DNA of 64,000 bases from Desulfofustis sp. PB-SRB1. Its GTDB lineage: Bacteria > Desulfobacterota > Desulfobulbia > Desulfobulbales > Desulfocapsaceae. Under the pieces are notes generated by a model. The model saw nothing but the letters and a program-made list of their open reading frames with translations, had not been told where the DNA came from and ran no database searches. The stretch is taken from positions 124,001 to 188,000 of the forward strand of contig JAEQMT010000059.1 of assembly GCA_016722945.1 (NCBI GenBank). Direction: 5' to 3'. Each line of letters begins with the position of its first letter. The first letter of the stretch is position 1. Positions 37,875 to 46,664 of this stretch are shown piece by piece. The translations under genes and the position numbers were made by a program.

Positions 37875-40403
37875 CTATTGTCGGGCGGCGGCGACCTTCT
37901 TCATGTTCTCTTCAAGCTTTTTGATGTCCTCAGGCGAAAGCTCCGGACGATCGACCGTGATGGTCAGCTTGTTGAGTTTTGCGGTCAGTGGGAACGGTGG
38001 GAGGTAATCACTATCATTTACGCCGGTCAAGGTGTCGATACCGATATCAAACGATTCATCCCATTGCAGGATCATCGGCAGGGTCTTGTCCATTTTTTTA
38101 GTAGCGACAACCGCGCCGTTTACCTTCAGGGTGCCGGTTCCCGGTCGGCCCAGACCGCTCATGCTGTTGTACGCCAGCGTTCCGACGCCGAGCCCCTCAT
38201 AATCGAAGTCAAACTCAATGACATGGTTGCCGGGGGTGAGCGGTTCGGATCCTGCCCATCTGATCCGTTCCAGGTCGAGCATGTTCCAGCAGAACACCGG
38301 CGCGCCTTTGAGCAGGTAGAACCCATATCCGGCAAAACGACCGCCGGAGGTGAGAATCATGCCCTCGGCGCCACCTTCCGGCACGGTGATGTCGGCCTTG
38401 ATCGTGTAGGATGTGTTGAGCAACAGCGGCGAATCGCCCTGAGGCAGACCGGTCATGGGACGGGTGTAGACAAATTCCGTCCGTCCGGCGGTGATGTTCG
38501 GCCGCGGCGCAATTACCCGGGTCGCCACTGAGGCGTCCATCGGGAACACCTGGTATTTTTTTGCTTCCTCGATGAATAGTTTTTTCAGCTCCTTCACCTT
38601 ATCCGGATACTGATCGGCCAGGTCTTGTGACTGGGAAAAATCTTTCTCCAGATTGTAGAGCTGCAACACCTGATTGTTGAGTGGATCGGGATTGGCGGCG
38701 CCGTAGGCATCCCACGGGGCGCGATTTACCTTGGTGGCCAGCAGCCAACCCTCGTGGTAGAGCGCCCACTGGCCCATCATTTCAAAATATTGGGTTCTGT
38801 GCTGAGACGGCGCCGCGGCGTTGGCCGCGGCAAAGGTGTAGGCAAAGCTGGTGCCCTCGATTGGGGCCTGGGTGATGCCATCTACCTCTTTGGGCGCCGC
38901 AATGCCGGTTACCTCGAGAATGGTGGGAGTCACGTCGATCAGGTGCATGAACTGTTCGCGCATGCCGCCTTTGTCGGTGATCCTCTCCGGCCAGGATACC
39001 GCCATGCTCTGGCGCACCCCACCGAGCCGGGAGGCATTCTGCTTGAACCAGGTAAACGGCGTGTCGAAGGCCCATGCCCAGGCGGCGGACATATGGTTGT
39101 AGGTTTGCTCCGTGCCCCACTCATCATACCATTTGAGCTGTGTTTCAACCGGCATCTCGTTGATGCCATTGAAAAAGGCCACCTCATTAGGCGTTCCCAG
39201 CGGCCCGCCTTCGGCACTGGTGCCGTTATCCCCGTTGATGTAAATAATCAAGGTGTTGTCAAGCTCGCCCATGTCGTCCACCGCCTGGATGACCCGGCCG
39301 ATTTCATGGTCGGTATAGGCGGCGAAGGCGGCAAAAATTTCAACTTGTTTGATAAACAGTTTCTTCTCGTCCTCGGTGCATTTACTCCACGGCTTCAAGA
39401 CATCGTCCGGCCACGGTTCAAGCACGGTGTCAGCCGGAATCACCCCCAGTTTTTTCTGATTTTCGAAGATGGTCTCACGCAGCTTTTCATAGCCGTCGTC
39501 AAACAGGTGCATCGCCTGGATTTTCTCCACCCACTCCTTGGTCGGATGGTGCGGGGCATGGGTGGCGCCGGGGGCATATTTGATGAAAAACGGTTTATCC
39601 GGTTCGATCTGGTTCATGCGGTGCATGTAGTCAATGGCGTCATCGGCCATGGCGGTGATCAGGTTCCAGGTACCGGGCTTGGCCCCTTTAAACGGATAAA
39701 TCTGGGTCGTGTTGCGAAACAGGTTGGGCTCCCACTGGTTGGCGTCGCCCCCCACGAAGCCGTAAAAGTATTCAAACCCAAGACCGGTCGGCCACTGGTC
39801 AAAAGGGCCGACCTGGCTGGCCGCAAACGCCGGGGTATTATGGTCTTTGCCAAACCAGGCGGTGGCGTAGCCGTTATCACGAAGGATTCGGCCGATGGTC
39901 GCTTTGTCCTTTTCAATGATACTGTTATAGCCCGGAAATCCGGTTGATTGCTCGGAGATGACCCCGAAGCCGACGGAGTGATGATTCCGTCCGGTGATCA
40001 GGGCGGCGCGCGATGGCGAGCAGAGCGCCGTGGAGTGAATGTTGTTGTAGCGCAGGCCGTTTTCGGCGACCCGGTCCAGGGCCGGGGTGGGGATCACCCC
40101 GCCGAAGGTGGAGGGGACGCCGAAGCCTGAATCATCGGTAATGATCAACAGAATATTGGGCGCCTCCTTGGGCGCCACCGTGCGTGGCGGCCACCACGGC
40201 TTTGATTGCAGGGCGTCCTCCTTGATGACGCCGCCGAACTCCGGCACCGGCGGAGGCAGCTGGGTGCCGCTGATGGTCGCCGTGGCGCCGGGCGAACCGG
40301 GTTCACCTGAAGTTTCCACGGCGATGGCCGGCAGTACGGCCATTGCCAAAATGATCAGAAGCACTCCGATCATTGCTGTGGTTTTATGGTACTGCTGTTT
40401 CAT
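37875..40403 (-). CDS. Secreted arylsulfatase (formylglycine-dependent, 842 aa)
   Basis: The enzyme hydrolyses sulfate esters in the periplasm or outside the cell. A signal peptide ends near LPAIAVETSG. The alkaline-phosphatase-fold core starts with APNILLIITDDSGFGVP, which contributes metal-binding aspartates, and has the formylglycine motif CSPSR in TALCSPSRAALITG. The activating enzyme is not in this window. The long C-terminal part (after residue 600) includes beta-rich segments with NHVIEFDFDYEGLG. The RBS is GAGGGGG. It is the last gene of a leftward cluster with two DUF2092 genes. A fragment of its 5' region is duplicated at 34.1-34.4 kb. Confidence 0.95.
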   Translation of the reverse strand: MKQQYHKTTAMIGVLLIILAMAVLPAIAVETSGEPGSPGATATISGTQLPPPVPEFGGVIKEDALQSKPWWPPRTVAPKEAPNILLIITDDSGFGVPSTFGGVIPTPALDRVAENGLRYNNIHSTALCSPSRAALITGRNHHSVGFGVISEQSTGFPGYNSIIEKDKATIGRILRDNGYATAWFGKDHNTPAFAASQVGPFDQWPTGLGFEYFYGFVGGDANQWEPNLFRNTTQIYPFKGAKPGTWNLITAMADDAIDYMHRMNQIEPDKPFFIKYAPGATHAPHHPTKEWVEKIQAMHLFDDGYEKLRETIFENQKKLGVIPADTVLEPWPDDVLKPWSKCTEDEKKLFIKQVEIFAAFAAYTDHEIGRVIQAVDDMGELDNTLIIYINGDNGTSAEGGPLGTPNEVAFFNGINEMPVETQLKWYDEWGTEQTYNHMSAAWAWAFDTPFTWFKQNASRLGGVRQSMAVSWPERITDKGGMREQFMHLIDVTPTILEVTGIAAPKEVDGITQAPIEGTSFAYTFAAANAAAPSQHRTQYFEMMGQWALYHEGWLLATKVNRAPWDAYGAANPDPLNNQVLQLYNLEKDFSQSQDLADQYPDKVKELKKLFIEEAKKYQVFPMDASVATRVIAPRPNITAGRTEFVYTRPMTGLPQGDSPLLLNTSYTIKADITVPEGGAEGMILTSGGRFAGYGFYLLKGAPVFCWNMLDLERIRWAGSEPLTPGNHVIEFDFDYEGLGVGTLAYNSMSGLGRPGTGTLKVNGAVVATKKMDKTLPMILQWDESFDIGIDTLTGVNDSDYLPPFPLTAKLNKLTITVDRPELSPEDIKKLEENMKKVAAARQ

Positions 40404-40658
40404 GTCATTCCCCCTCTTGTTATGTTTGATGGTTGAGGTTTTGTTACAGGACTAAAACGCATTGTTTGCGGCTCAGTTCCCGCCATCGCCCGGCGGCAGA
40501 GTAACGGCTCCGCGGTATCAAAATGGCGCCGTTGATCTCCGCAAAGTGGAGGCTCACGCAGATGGGCATGCTTCGCAGCCTGGCCGGAAATCATCATACG
40601 GCGCATACTTGCCTACTATTTTTTACGTCTCACTTTGTATGAATGAGAAAGGCGGGTG

Positions 40659-40907
40659 TTACCAGCGCCCGACCCTGTTCACCGGCCCGCCCTTATTTCT
40701 GGGGGCGACGCCTACTCCGGGAGCCCCCAGCCCCACGGTGGATCGTCGCGCCACCCCGGCATAGCTTACCGGGGTAACGGGCCTGCCGATGACCGCCTCG
40801 GCATCACTTCCCACCCTCAGCTTCGGTGGCTCCGCGCCAATTTCCAGGAGCCATACGGCGAGTGCCACACTTCCGATAAGGAGATATTTCATTCTGGCTG
40901 AGATCAT
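40659..40907 (-). CDS. Small secreted or membrane-anchored protein (82 aa), hypothetical
   Basis: The product has an N-terminal hydrophobic segment (MKYLLIGSVALAVWLLEIGA) and then a short Gly/Arg-rich part with RPVTPVSYAGVARRSTVG. Its start ATG at 40907 overlaps the stop of the DUF2092 gene in an ATGA and follows GGGAGG, which argues that it is real and coupled. The GV(A)RR motif resembles one in the 159-residue protein encoded two genes upstream. No function is known to me. A 250-bp gap without genes separates it from the arylsulfatase. Confidence 0.65.
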   Translation of the reverse strand: MISARMKYLLIGSVALAVWLLEIGAEPPKLRVGSDAEAVIGRPVTPVSYAGVARRSTVGLGAPGVGVAPRNKGGPVNRVGRW

Positions 40908-41689
40908 TTCGTGCCTCCCGGTATGGTATCCGGCGGCAACTCATCGAGTTCGATCAGCGCATTGGGGTCAAGCAGTTCGGCGGTGGGCGGCGGGGTGAAG
41001 ATAAACGCCGCCGGTGCGGGAACATCCCCGGTTTCCCACTCTTTGATGCGAACCGTGTATTGCGGCGCGCTGTTCAGGGTTTTTGTGGTAATGACCAGCT
41101 TGCGCGGCACCGGCCGACTGCCCGTTTCCACCCAGAGCTGCCAGTCGGTATCAAAATTGCGAAAGGCGAGATGTTCGCATTCTCTCTCATCAATGACCCC
41201 GCGGCCGATATGCTTGGCCTCCAAAACATCTGCCGCCAGATGATCGTAGGAATGTGACAGCAGCAGATCAGCTCCCGGCAGGGCGACGCCGTGGCCCTGC
41301 CGCAACGATTCAATGAGGCCGTCTATATCGCCCGGGGCATCATACTGAGCATAGCCGTTGAGATGTTTGCCATGGATGGTGACGGTGGTCCCGTCATAGT
41401 AAAGCGCCACGTCGGCATAGCCGCCCAGCCTGCGGGCGTACAGCTTGTCCGGCCGGTGCAGAAGCACTTCACCGGAATTGGTGAACTGAATCTTCTCCAG
41501 CTTTGGGGTGATTACTTCAATGTCACTGTCGAAACTGAGCCTGATTGTCTCCAGGCTGCCGACATACGTTGCCATGGCCTGGAGAATCGCCATGGCGTCC
41601 GCATCACCTGATGAGGTCTGAGCGGATGCGGGACCACCCGGCCAGAAGAGTGCCACAAGCATTGTGAACACAAGGGTCATTCGTTTCAT
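40904..41689 (-). CDS. DUF2092 periplasmic protein, paralogue 1 (261 aa)
   Basis: A predicted periplasmic protein with a cleavable signal peptide (ending near GGPASAQT). The DUF2092 pattern follows: a helix with MATYVGSLETIRLSFDSD, then LHRPDKLYARR, YYDGTTVTI, LPGADLLL and a late DWQLWVET segment. The fold is LolA/LolB-like, a lipoprotein- or lipid-binding half barrel, which is family knowledge rather than seen. It is related to the 251-residue protein at 42278-43033, so the cluster carries two divergent copies. It is coupled to the 82-residue gene downstream. Confidence 0.85.
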   Translation of the reverse strand: MKRMTLVFTMLVALFWPGGPASAQTSSGDADAMAILQAMATYVGSLETIRLSFDSDIEVITPKLEKIQFTNSGEVLLHRPDKLYARRLGGYADVALYYDGTTVTIHGKHLNGYAQYDAPGDIDGLIESLRQGHGVALPGADLLLSHSYDHLAADVLEAKHIGRGVIDERECEHLAFRNFDTDWQLWVETGSRPVPRKLVITTKTLNSAPQYTVRIKEWETGDVPAPAAFIFTPPPTAELLDPNALIELDELPPDTIPGGTK

Positions 41690-41756
41690 CGTACTTCCTC
41701 GTTATGTTGCGGGAAACGTCCGCTCATTGCGCTATCGCCCCGGGAACTCATGCCGA

Positions 41757-42236
41757 TCATATCGGTTTTGCCACCACCACGTAGACAAGGTTGCTGCCCT
41801 GATAGGCCTGCTGATAGAACACGCCTCCACAGTCGGAATAGCTCGTGTTATTGACCGGCACTGCCTTGCAGTTTCCAGGCAGGGTCTTTACCGCCGAGCC
41901 CACCGGAATTATCGGTTGCGAGGACGCCGCGACAGGCTGCTGGGCGGCGATTTGTTGCTGAGCAGCCGCTGCCTGTTGCTGGGCCTCATAGGCCTGCTGC
42001 TGGGCGGCGGCCGTTGAAGCGGCGGCGGCACTGCCCACCACCACCGCCGTTCTTCTTCTCGTCCGCCGCCGAACGCCGAGGATTGCCTCGGCGTTCGGGA
42101 CGAGTTGTTCGAGCTGAGCGTGCAGGTCCCGCTTGAACGGGATGGGAAGATTGTTTTCCAGGACAAAGGACATATCGACGGCCAGCATTGCGATGAGTGC
42201 GGCCGCCAGCATAACGAACTTGAGTATCCGGGTCAT
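41757..42236 (-). CDS. Envelope protein with Gln/Ala-rich linker and C-terminal Cys domain (159 aa)
   Basis: The start at 42236 follows GAGGAGGT; the longer ORF to 42281 overlaps the upstream gene. An N-terminal hydrophobic segment (FVMLAAALIAMLAV) may be a signal anchor. A basic patch GVRRRTRRRTAVVVG follows, then a tract very rich in Gln and Ala, and a compact C-terminal domain (GNCKAVPVNNTSYSDCGGVFY) with two cysteines and a tyrosine-rich end. This ending resembles small secreted DUF6515-like proteins, which I cannot confirm. The gene sits between the two DUF2092 genes. Confidence 0.7.
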   Translation of the reverse strand: MTRILKFVMLAAALIAMLAVDMSFVLENNLPIPFKRDLHAQLEQLVPNAEAILGVRRRTRRRTAVVVGSAAAASTAAAQQQAYEAQQQAAAAQQQIAAQQPVAASSQPIIPVGSAVKTLPGNCKAVPVNNTSYSDCGGVFYQQAYQGSNLVYVVVAKPI

Positions 42237-42277
42237 GTTCCACCTCCTCGGAGAACGTAGCGCGTGAATCATTCGAT

Positions 42278-43033
42278 TCACAGGGGCATGAAATTGATTC
42301 GTCTGGTGGCCTCAGGCGGTTCAAACCGAAATAATGTATTGTCCGTTTGCGGGGCCGTATTCCACTCACTCATCACCGTACCGATACTCAGGCGGTTGTA
42401 AAAACCGGTATCGGTCACCACGTATTTGTAAGGGAGCGGGGTACCCTCGGCGCCAATCCAGAGCTGAAAATCAACACCGGGTCGACTGAACAGCAGATGG
42501 TCACAACGGATACCGCCGATCACCGAGGCGCCGACCACCATTGCCAGATCCAGCTCTCGGGTCAGGAGCTCATAGGCGTTGCCGTAAATCAGGTCGGCGG
42601 CGGGAATGTCAAGGCCAAGTGATTCACGGGCGAGATCGAGCATCTCTTCGATGGTCGGGGGCGCCGGTTCGGTTGCATAAACCTGGTCGGTGGGATTAAA
42701 CAGGGTGAGCGTGGCGCCGTCATAAAAAAAGTGCTGATCGACGAGGTCGCCCGAGCGGGTGGCCTGGAGCTTGTCCGGGCGGCTGACGATGATATCCGCC
42801 GATACGTCAACATCGACCCGGTTCCCCGAATCGAGCAACTCTTCCAGGGTGTTGTGGGTGTGTACGCTGAATGATTGCAGGCTGCCGAGATAGTCGGTCA
42901 TCGCCCGCAGTTTCTCAAGAGCGACGGGATCGATCGCTGTTTGCTGAGCCAATGAGTCTCTCGGGGGAAAGCTCAGCGCGCACAGCGCCAGAACGCAGAA
43001 CGCGATGAGCTTCCCGGGTGTGGTCGTTATCAT
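42278..43033 (-). CDS. DUF2092 periplasmic protein, paralogue 2 (251 aa)
   Basis: The product has a signal peptide ending near DSLAQQ and the same ordered motifs as the neighbouring DUF2092 protein: MTDYLGSLQSFSVHTHNT, SRPDKLQATRSG, FYDGATLTLFNP, IPAADLIYG and VDFQLWIG. The two are clearly paralogous but diverged. A role in binding a hydrophobic ligand or carrying a lipoprotein is suggested by the LolA-like fold of the family and is not shown by the sequence alone. Confidence 0.85.
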   Translation of the reverse strand: MITTTPGKLIAFCVLALCALSFPPRDSLAQQTAIDPVALEKLRAMTDYLGSLQSFSVHTHNTLEELLDSGNRVDVDVSADIIVSRPDKLQATRSGDLVDQHFFYDGATLTLFNPTDQVYATEPAPPTIEEMLDLARESLGLDIPAADLIYGNAYELLTRELDLAMVVGASVIGGIRCDHLLFSRPGVDFQLWIGAEGTPLPYKYVVTDTGFYNRLSIGTVMSEWNTAPQTDNTLFRFEPPEATRRINFMPL

Positions 43034-43137
43034 GCTGTTGCCTCCGTTTATACTGCTGGGTTGACGTATCTATCAAGCTCTGTCTGTTAGTGCCGTTACT
43101 GAAAACCAGGCGGTTCTTGCATCCACGGGTAGTCGTC

Positions 43138-43905
43138 TTAAAATCGAAAACCGACCCCCAGAACCGGGCCGCCCATGTTCAGATCCTGGAGGAGTTTATC
43201 GTCGCTGAAATCCAGATCCAGGTACCGGTAACCCAACCGCACATCGCCCCAGCCGAACCGATAACCGACGCCGCCGAACAACTGGTAGCTTACATCCGTG
43301 CCGCCGGTACCTGCATCCGCGTAATAGGGGATGAACCAATGCTCGCCAAGCATAAACTCACCGCGCAGGCCGATAATGCCGTCGGTGACCCCTTCCGATT
43401 CGGACGCATCCGCCAGCCGCGCCCCATTCAGCGACAAGGTGGCATCTGTTTGCACATCGATGTAGCGCACCCCGGCAACAGCCGCCACCAGCACCTGATC
43501 GGACTGGATAAGATCATAACCGACAGCGCCGGTCAGCAGCCATGAGGTGATGTCCAAATTGATAGCAGCGCCACCCAGAGCGGTATCAGTGGTGGAACTG
43601 TCGCTCAGATTTACATAGACAAGATCACCGATAATTGACCAGCGACCGGTCTTTCCCACATAGTTTCCCATCAGGACCATGTTGAGGTTTGCAATAATGT
43701 CGGAGACGTCAACGCTGATATCGTTATTGTTTATGTCGGAAAATCTGGTGGTGCCGCCGATATCGGTCAGCCAGCCGTATATGGTGATCTCGTTGTGCCA
43801 GCCACCAGACTCCGCGGCCGAAACGGCGCCTCCCGCGGCCACCAGCAAAAGCACTGCGCCGACGGCACCAGTAATACTCTTTTTAGCCGTTAAACTAATC
43901 CCCAT
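43138..43905 (-). CDS. Outer-membrane beta-barrel protein (255 aa)
   Basis: The start at 43905 follows AAGGAGG; the in-frame extension to 44058 runs across a sigma-54 promoter and is rejected. A signal peptide ends near GAVSAAES. The mature part has alternating hydrophobic strands (GGVGYRFGWGDVRLGYRYLDLDF) and ends in VGFRF, the terminal phenylalanine used by the BAM machinery. It is the first gene downstream of the sigma-54 promoter and may form the surface pore or anchor for the sulfatase cluster. Confidence 0.82.
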   Translation of the reverse strand: MGISLTAKKSITGAVGAVLLLVAAGGAVSAAESGGWHNEITIYGWLTDIGGTTRFSDINNNDISVDVSDIIANLNMVLMGNYVGKTGRWSIIGDLVYVNLSDSSTTDTALGGAAINLDITSWLLTGAVGYDLIQSDQVLVAAVAGVRYIDVQTDATLSLNGARLADASESEGVTDGIIGLRGEFMLGEHWFIPYYADAGTGGTDVSYQLFGGVGYRFGWGDVRLGYRYLDLDFSDDKLLQDLNMGGPVLGVGFRF

Positions 43906-44063
43906 CTCTGTCCTCCTTGTATGTAGCCACCCAGCAAAATCAGACCGCACCGAGATATTTGATTTCATGTGGGTTGCGCGGACATATCGGACCTTTGCCG
44001 GGACAACGCTTGCTAGAGCGCCCAGTGTGATACTCACGCAAGAGACCCCGTCATCCAATCAGT

Positions 44064-44080
44064 AAGCAAAAATGGTGCCA
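44064..44080 (-). promoter_or_regulatory. Sigma-54 promoter of the outer-membrane protein/DUF2092/arylsulfatase cluster
   Basis: The - strand reads TGGCACCATTTTTGCTT, matching the sigma-54 consensus TGGCAC-N5-TTGC at every consensus position, with ten bases between the GG and GC dinucleotides. Transcription would start near 44054 and run leftward into the gene at 43905. A sigma-54 activator gene lies just upstream on the same strand (44224-46218). I scanned by eye only. Confidence 0.85.
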
Positions 44081-44141
44081 CCCGTGAAAAGTAGCTGAGC
44101 CCACAAGAGTTGAAAAGATATCAAGAGGTTATAAAGACGCA

Positions 44142-44211
44142 GCCGCCTTGAAAGAGCGGCGGGAAGAGAACAGCCAACCTCAATAGATTAAGGATCCGCC
44201 ATATATTGAGG
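44142..44211. promoter_or_regulatory. Inverted repeats between the activator gene and the sigma-54 promoter
   Basis: Two features fill the space upstream of the promoter. GCCGC (44142-44146) / GCGGC (44156-44160) is a short hairpin that could end the activator transcript. CCTCAATA (44178-44185) / TATTGAGG (44204-44211) is an 8-bp inverted repeat with an 18-base spacer, located about 100-130 bases upstream of the promoter, the usual place of an activator binding site. Confidence 0.45.
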
Positions 44212-44223
44212 GTAGTCGAACTT

Positions 44224-46218
44224 CTAGCCGGGCCGCTCTATGTTCAGCTTTTTAATCCGAAAACGAAGGGTGCTGGGATGAATATCAAGGATGCCGGCGG
44301 CGCCGCCGGCCCCTTCTATTTTCCAGTTGGTCATGGCAAGGACCTCGATGATGTGGTCCCGTTCGGTTGAGCGCAGATCCTTTATCTCTTTTTTCACTTC
44401 GCGATGCCCGGACTCCGTCACCGCAAAGGTCTGCTCGGGGACGGCGAGCACGCTGCCGGGGCTGAGAATAACGCTGCGCTGGACGATGTGCTCAAGCTCC
44501 CGAACGTTGCCCGGCCAGTGATAACGGCACATTATCTCAAGCGCTCGGCTGGGGATGCGGTCGATATGTTTGCCGGTTTTACGGGCGAATTTTTCCATGA
44601 AATGCTCGACAAGCAGGCTGATATCCGAAATCCGCTGCCGTAGCGGCGGGATGGAAATAGGAAACACGTTAAGCCGGTAAAACAGATCCTCGCGAAACCG
44701 CCCCGCCGCCACCTCACCCTTCAGGTCGCGCGCCGTCGCCGCGATAACCCGGGTATCGACCCTGATGGTGCGGGGGCTGCCCAGCTTCTCAAAATTCCCA
44801 TCCTGGAGCACGCGCAGCAGTTTGGCCTGCATCTCCAGAGACATTTCCCCGATTTCATCGAGAAATATCGTCCCACCGTCGGCGACCTCGAATCGTCCAA
44901 CCTGAGATGCGTGAGCGCCGGTATAGGCCCCCTTGGCATGGCCGAACAATTCACTTTCGATGAGCGATGCCGGCAGGGCGGCACAATTTACCGTGACAAA
45001 AGGTTTGCTTTTACGCTCGCTGAGCTGATGGATAAGATGCGCGATGAGGCCCTTGCCGGTCCCCGTCTCGCCACGAATCAGGACGGTTGCCGTTGTCGGC
45101 GCCACCTGGTTGACCGCGTCGATGACCGCCTTGAATGGGGGTGAACTGCCGATAATTTGATGGGTTCCCAACTGCTGCTTGAGTTCCTCGCGGAGAATGG
45201 TATTTTCTTTTTCCAGCAGCTTTTTAAGCCGTTTGATTTCAGAGGTATCCTCCCTCCGCCGCTCTTCCAGCCGCTTGCGCTCACTGATATCAAGAGAGAT
45301 ACCGAGCATCCGGGCCGGCGCCCCATGCTCGTCAAAATAGGGCCGGCCCATGGAGCACACCCACTTGTACCCATGTTTTCCGGCTGAAATACGATATTCG
45401 GTTTTGAGCTTGCGCCCGGTAGCAAAGGATTCGGCCAGCGCCTCCTTGACGGCGAGAAGATCATTGACGTAAACGGAACGCTCGAAGCGATCCATGCTGA
45501 TGCGCTCATCGGTGCCATAGTTGAACATGGCGCGGGCCCGTTCATTTGCCCAAAACAGGCTGGTGGCGCAATCAAACTCCCAGAGCCCGGCGCCGGCCGA
45601 TTCCACCGCCAGGCTGAGCCGTGCCTCGCTGTCGCGTAGATTTTGCTGTGCCCGCCGGCGCCTGAGTGTATTGGCAAAGATCGTCGCCACCAGGGTAAGC
45701 CGCTGCACCTCGCTGTCGTCCCAGAACCGTTCTCTGCCGAGCGTTTCGAACGTCAAAATACCCAGTATCGGTTCATCGCCCACTCGCAACGGAATGACAA
45801 CGGTGGATTCCACCCCGTACAAAGAGCGCGAAGCCAGATCAACGGCGGCCGCCTCGACGGGCAGGTCACGATTGGAAAAAATCATCATTTCGCCGCCAAG
45901 CACCCTGTTGAAGACCCAGGGAAAGCTGATCGACGCGTCGATATTTTCTGGCCGCTCAGGTCCGTCCGGCCGGCTGAACAGGTGCGTAATGGTCATGATC
46001 CGGGGATCTTTTTCCGACCATTGCCATAACGACGACAGATCAAGCCCCAGATATTCACAGATACGGCGCTGGGCGTCTTCGATGACGGAGTCGATCGTAT
46101 CGATGGGAATGTTGATAAAAAGTGCGGAAATTTCCAGAAGCAGGGCCTCGAAAGATTCCGAACAATTGTTCTGAGCGCCCTCACCGGCGGTCGCCGATAT
46201 CTCTTTTCGATGGCCCAT
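44224..46218 (-). CDS. Sigma-54-dependent transcriptional activator (GAF-PAS-AAA+-HTH)
   Basis: An enhancer-binding protein of 664 residues. A GAF-type sensor covers about residues 20-200, and a PAS domain with a following PAC motif about 205-325 ([33 protein letters not shown]). A short coiled coil follows, then the AAA+ domain: Walker A GETGTGKG, the sigma-54 contact loop GAYTGA (usually GAFTGA), Walker [12 protein letters not shown] and the arginine-finger region. A Fis-type HTH ends it ([25 protein letters not shown]). It is transcribed toward the sigma-54 promoter at 44.07 kb and probably controls the sulfatase cluster. The signal sensed is unknown. Confidence 0.93.
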   Translation of the reverse strand: MGHRKEISATAGEGAQNNCSESFEALLLEISALFINIPIDTIDSVIEDAQRRICEYLGLDLSSLWQWSEKDPRIMTITHLFSRPDGPERPENIDASISFPWVFNRVLGGEMMIFSNRDLPVEAAAVDLASRSLYGVESTVVIPLRVGDEPILGILTFETLGRERFWDDSEVQRLTLVATIFANTLRRRRAQQNLRDSEARLSLAVESAGAGLWEFDCATSLFWANERARAMFNYGTDERISMDRFERSVYVNDLLAVKEALAESFATGRKLKTEYRISAGKHGYKWVCSMGRPYFDEHGAPARMLGISLDISERKRLEERRREDTSEIKRLKKLLEKENTILREELKQQLGTHQIIGSSPPFKAVIDAVNQVAPTTATVLIRGETGTGKGLIAHLIHQLSERKSKPFVTVNCAALPASLIESELFGHAKGAYTGAHASQVGRFEVADGGTIFLDEIGEMSLEMQAKLLRVLQDGNFEKLGSPRTIRVDTRVIAATARDLKGEVAAGRFREDLFYRLNVFPISIPPLRQRISDISLLVEHFMEKFARKTGKHIDRIPSRALEIMCRYHWPGNVRELEHIVQRSVILSPGSVLAVPEQTFAVTESGHREVKKEIKDLRSTERDHIIEVLAMTNWKIEGAGGAAGILDIHPSTLRFRIKKLNIERPG

Positions 46219-46664
46219 GGTGCCCCGTTCGTGATGGTCTGTTCATGGTGTGATTGATCGGCTCCGCTCGCTTCATATCACCCTGGCAGGACTCAATGCC
46301 AGGGGGACAACCGCCGCGCCCCTCTGGTCGTTCAACCCTGTTCTCGATGGTGGGATGGCGTCGGCGCCACAGAGCAGCTTCAAGAGCTGACGGCAGCGCA
46401 CGATAGTATCGATCAGGGGAAATCTCAACCGGGGTTCGCACCGTGCTGACGCCGATGGCGTGTTCGCTCAAGATCAAGGAGTGTGGAAAATTTTACCGCG
46501 GGCATATGGCTGAAGTAGTGCTGACGCAATAACGCTGAAATAAAGGGTGCGGGAACGTACTGATAATCGTAGTGTAAGAAAAAAGTGGTTTTTTCTTGAA
46601 TGGTGAAGTGTTTTTCTTAACAAGAGGCCTTTTAATGGATGACCCCATACCTGGAGGCGTGGCC
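46219..46664. promoter_or_regulatory. Divergent control region of the activator and aldo/keto reductase genes
   Basis: No gene is seen. At 46576-46597 there is a perfect 9-bp inverted repeat AAGAAAAAA / TTTTTTCTT with a 4-base spacer. It lies about 70 bases before the reductase start and could be an operator or a terminator-like hairpin. Nothing else is recognisable. Confidence 0.35.

Noticed and set aside
38754-39947. 397-codon open frame on the + strand
   Set aside because: It lies antisense to the arylsulfatase gene, has no recognisable domain and no RBS. It is a shadow of the GC-rich coding sequence.
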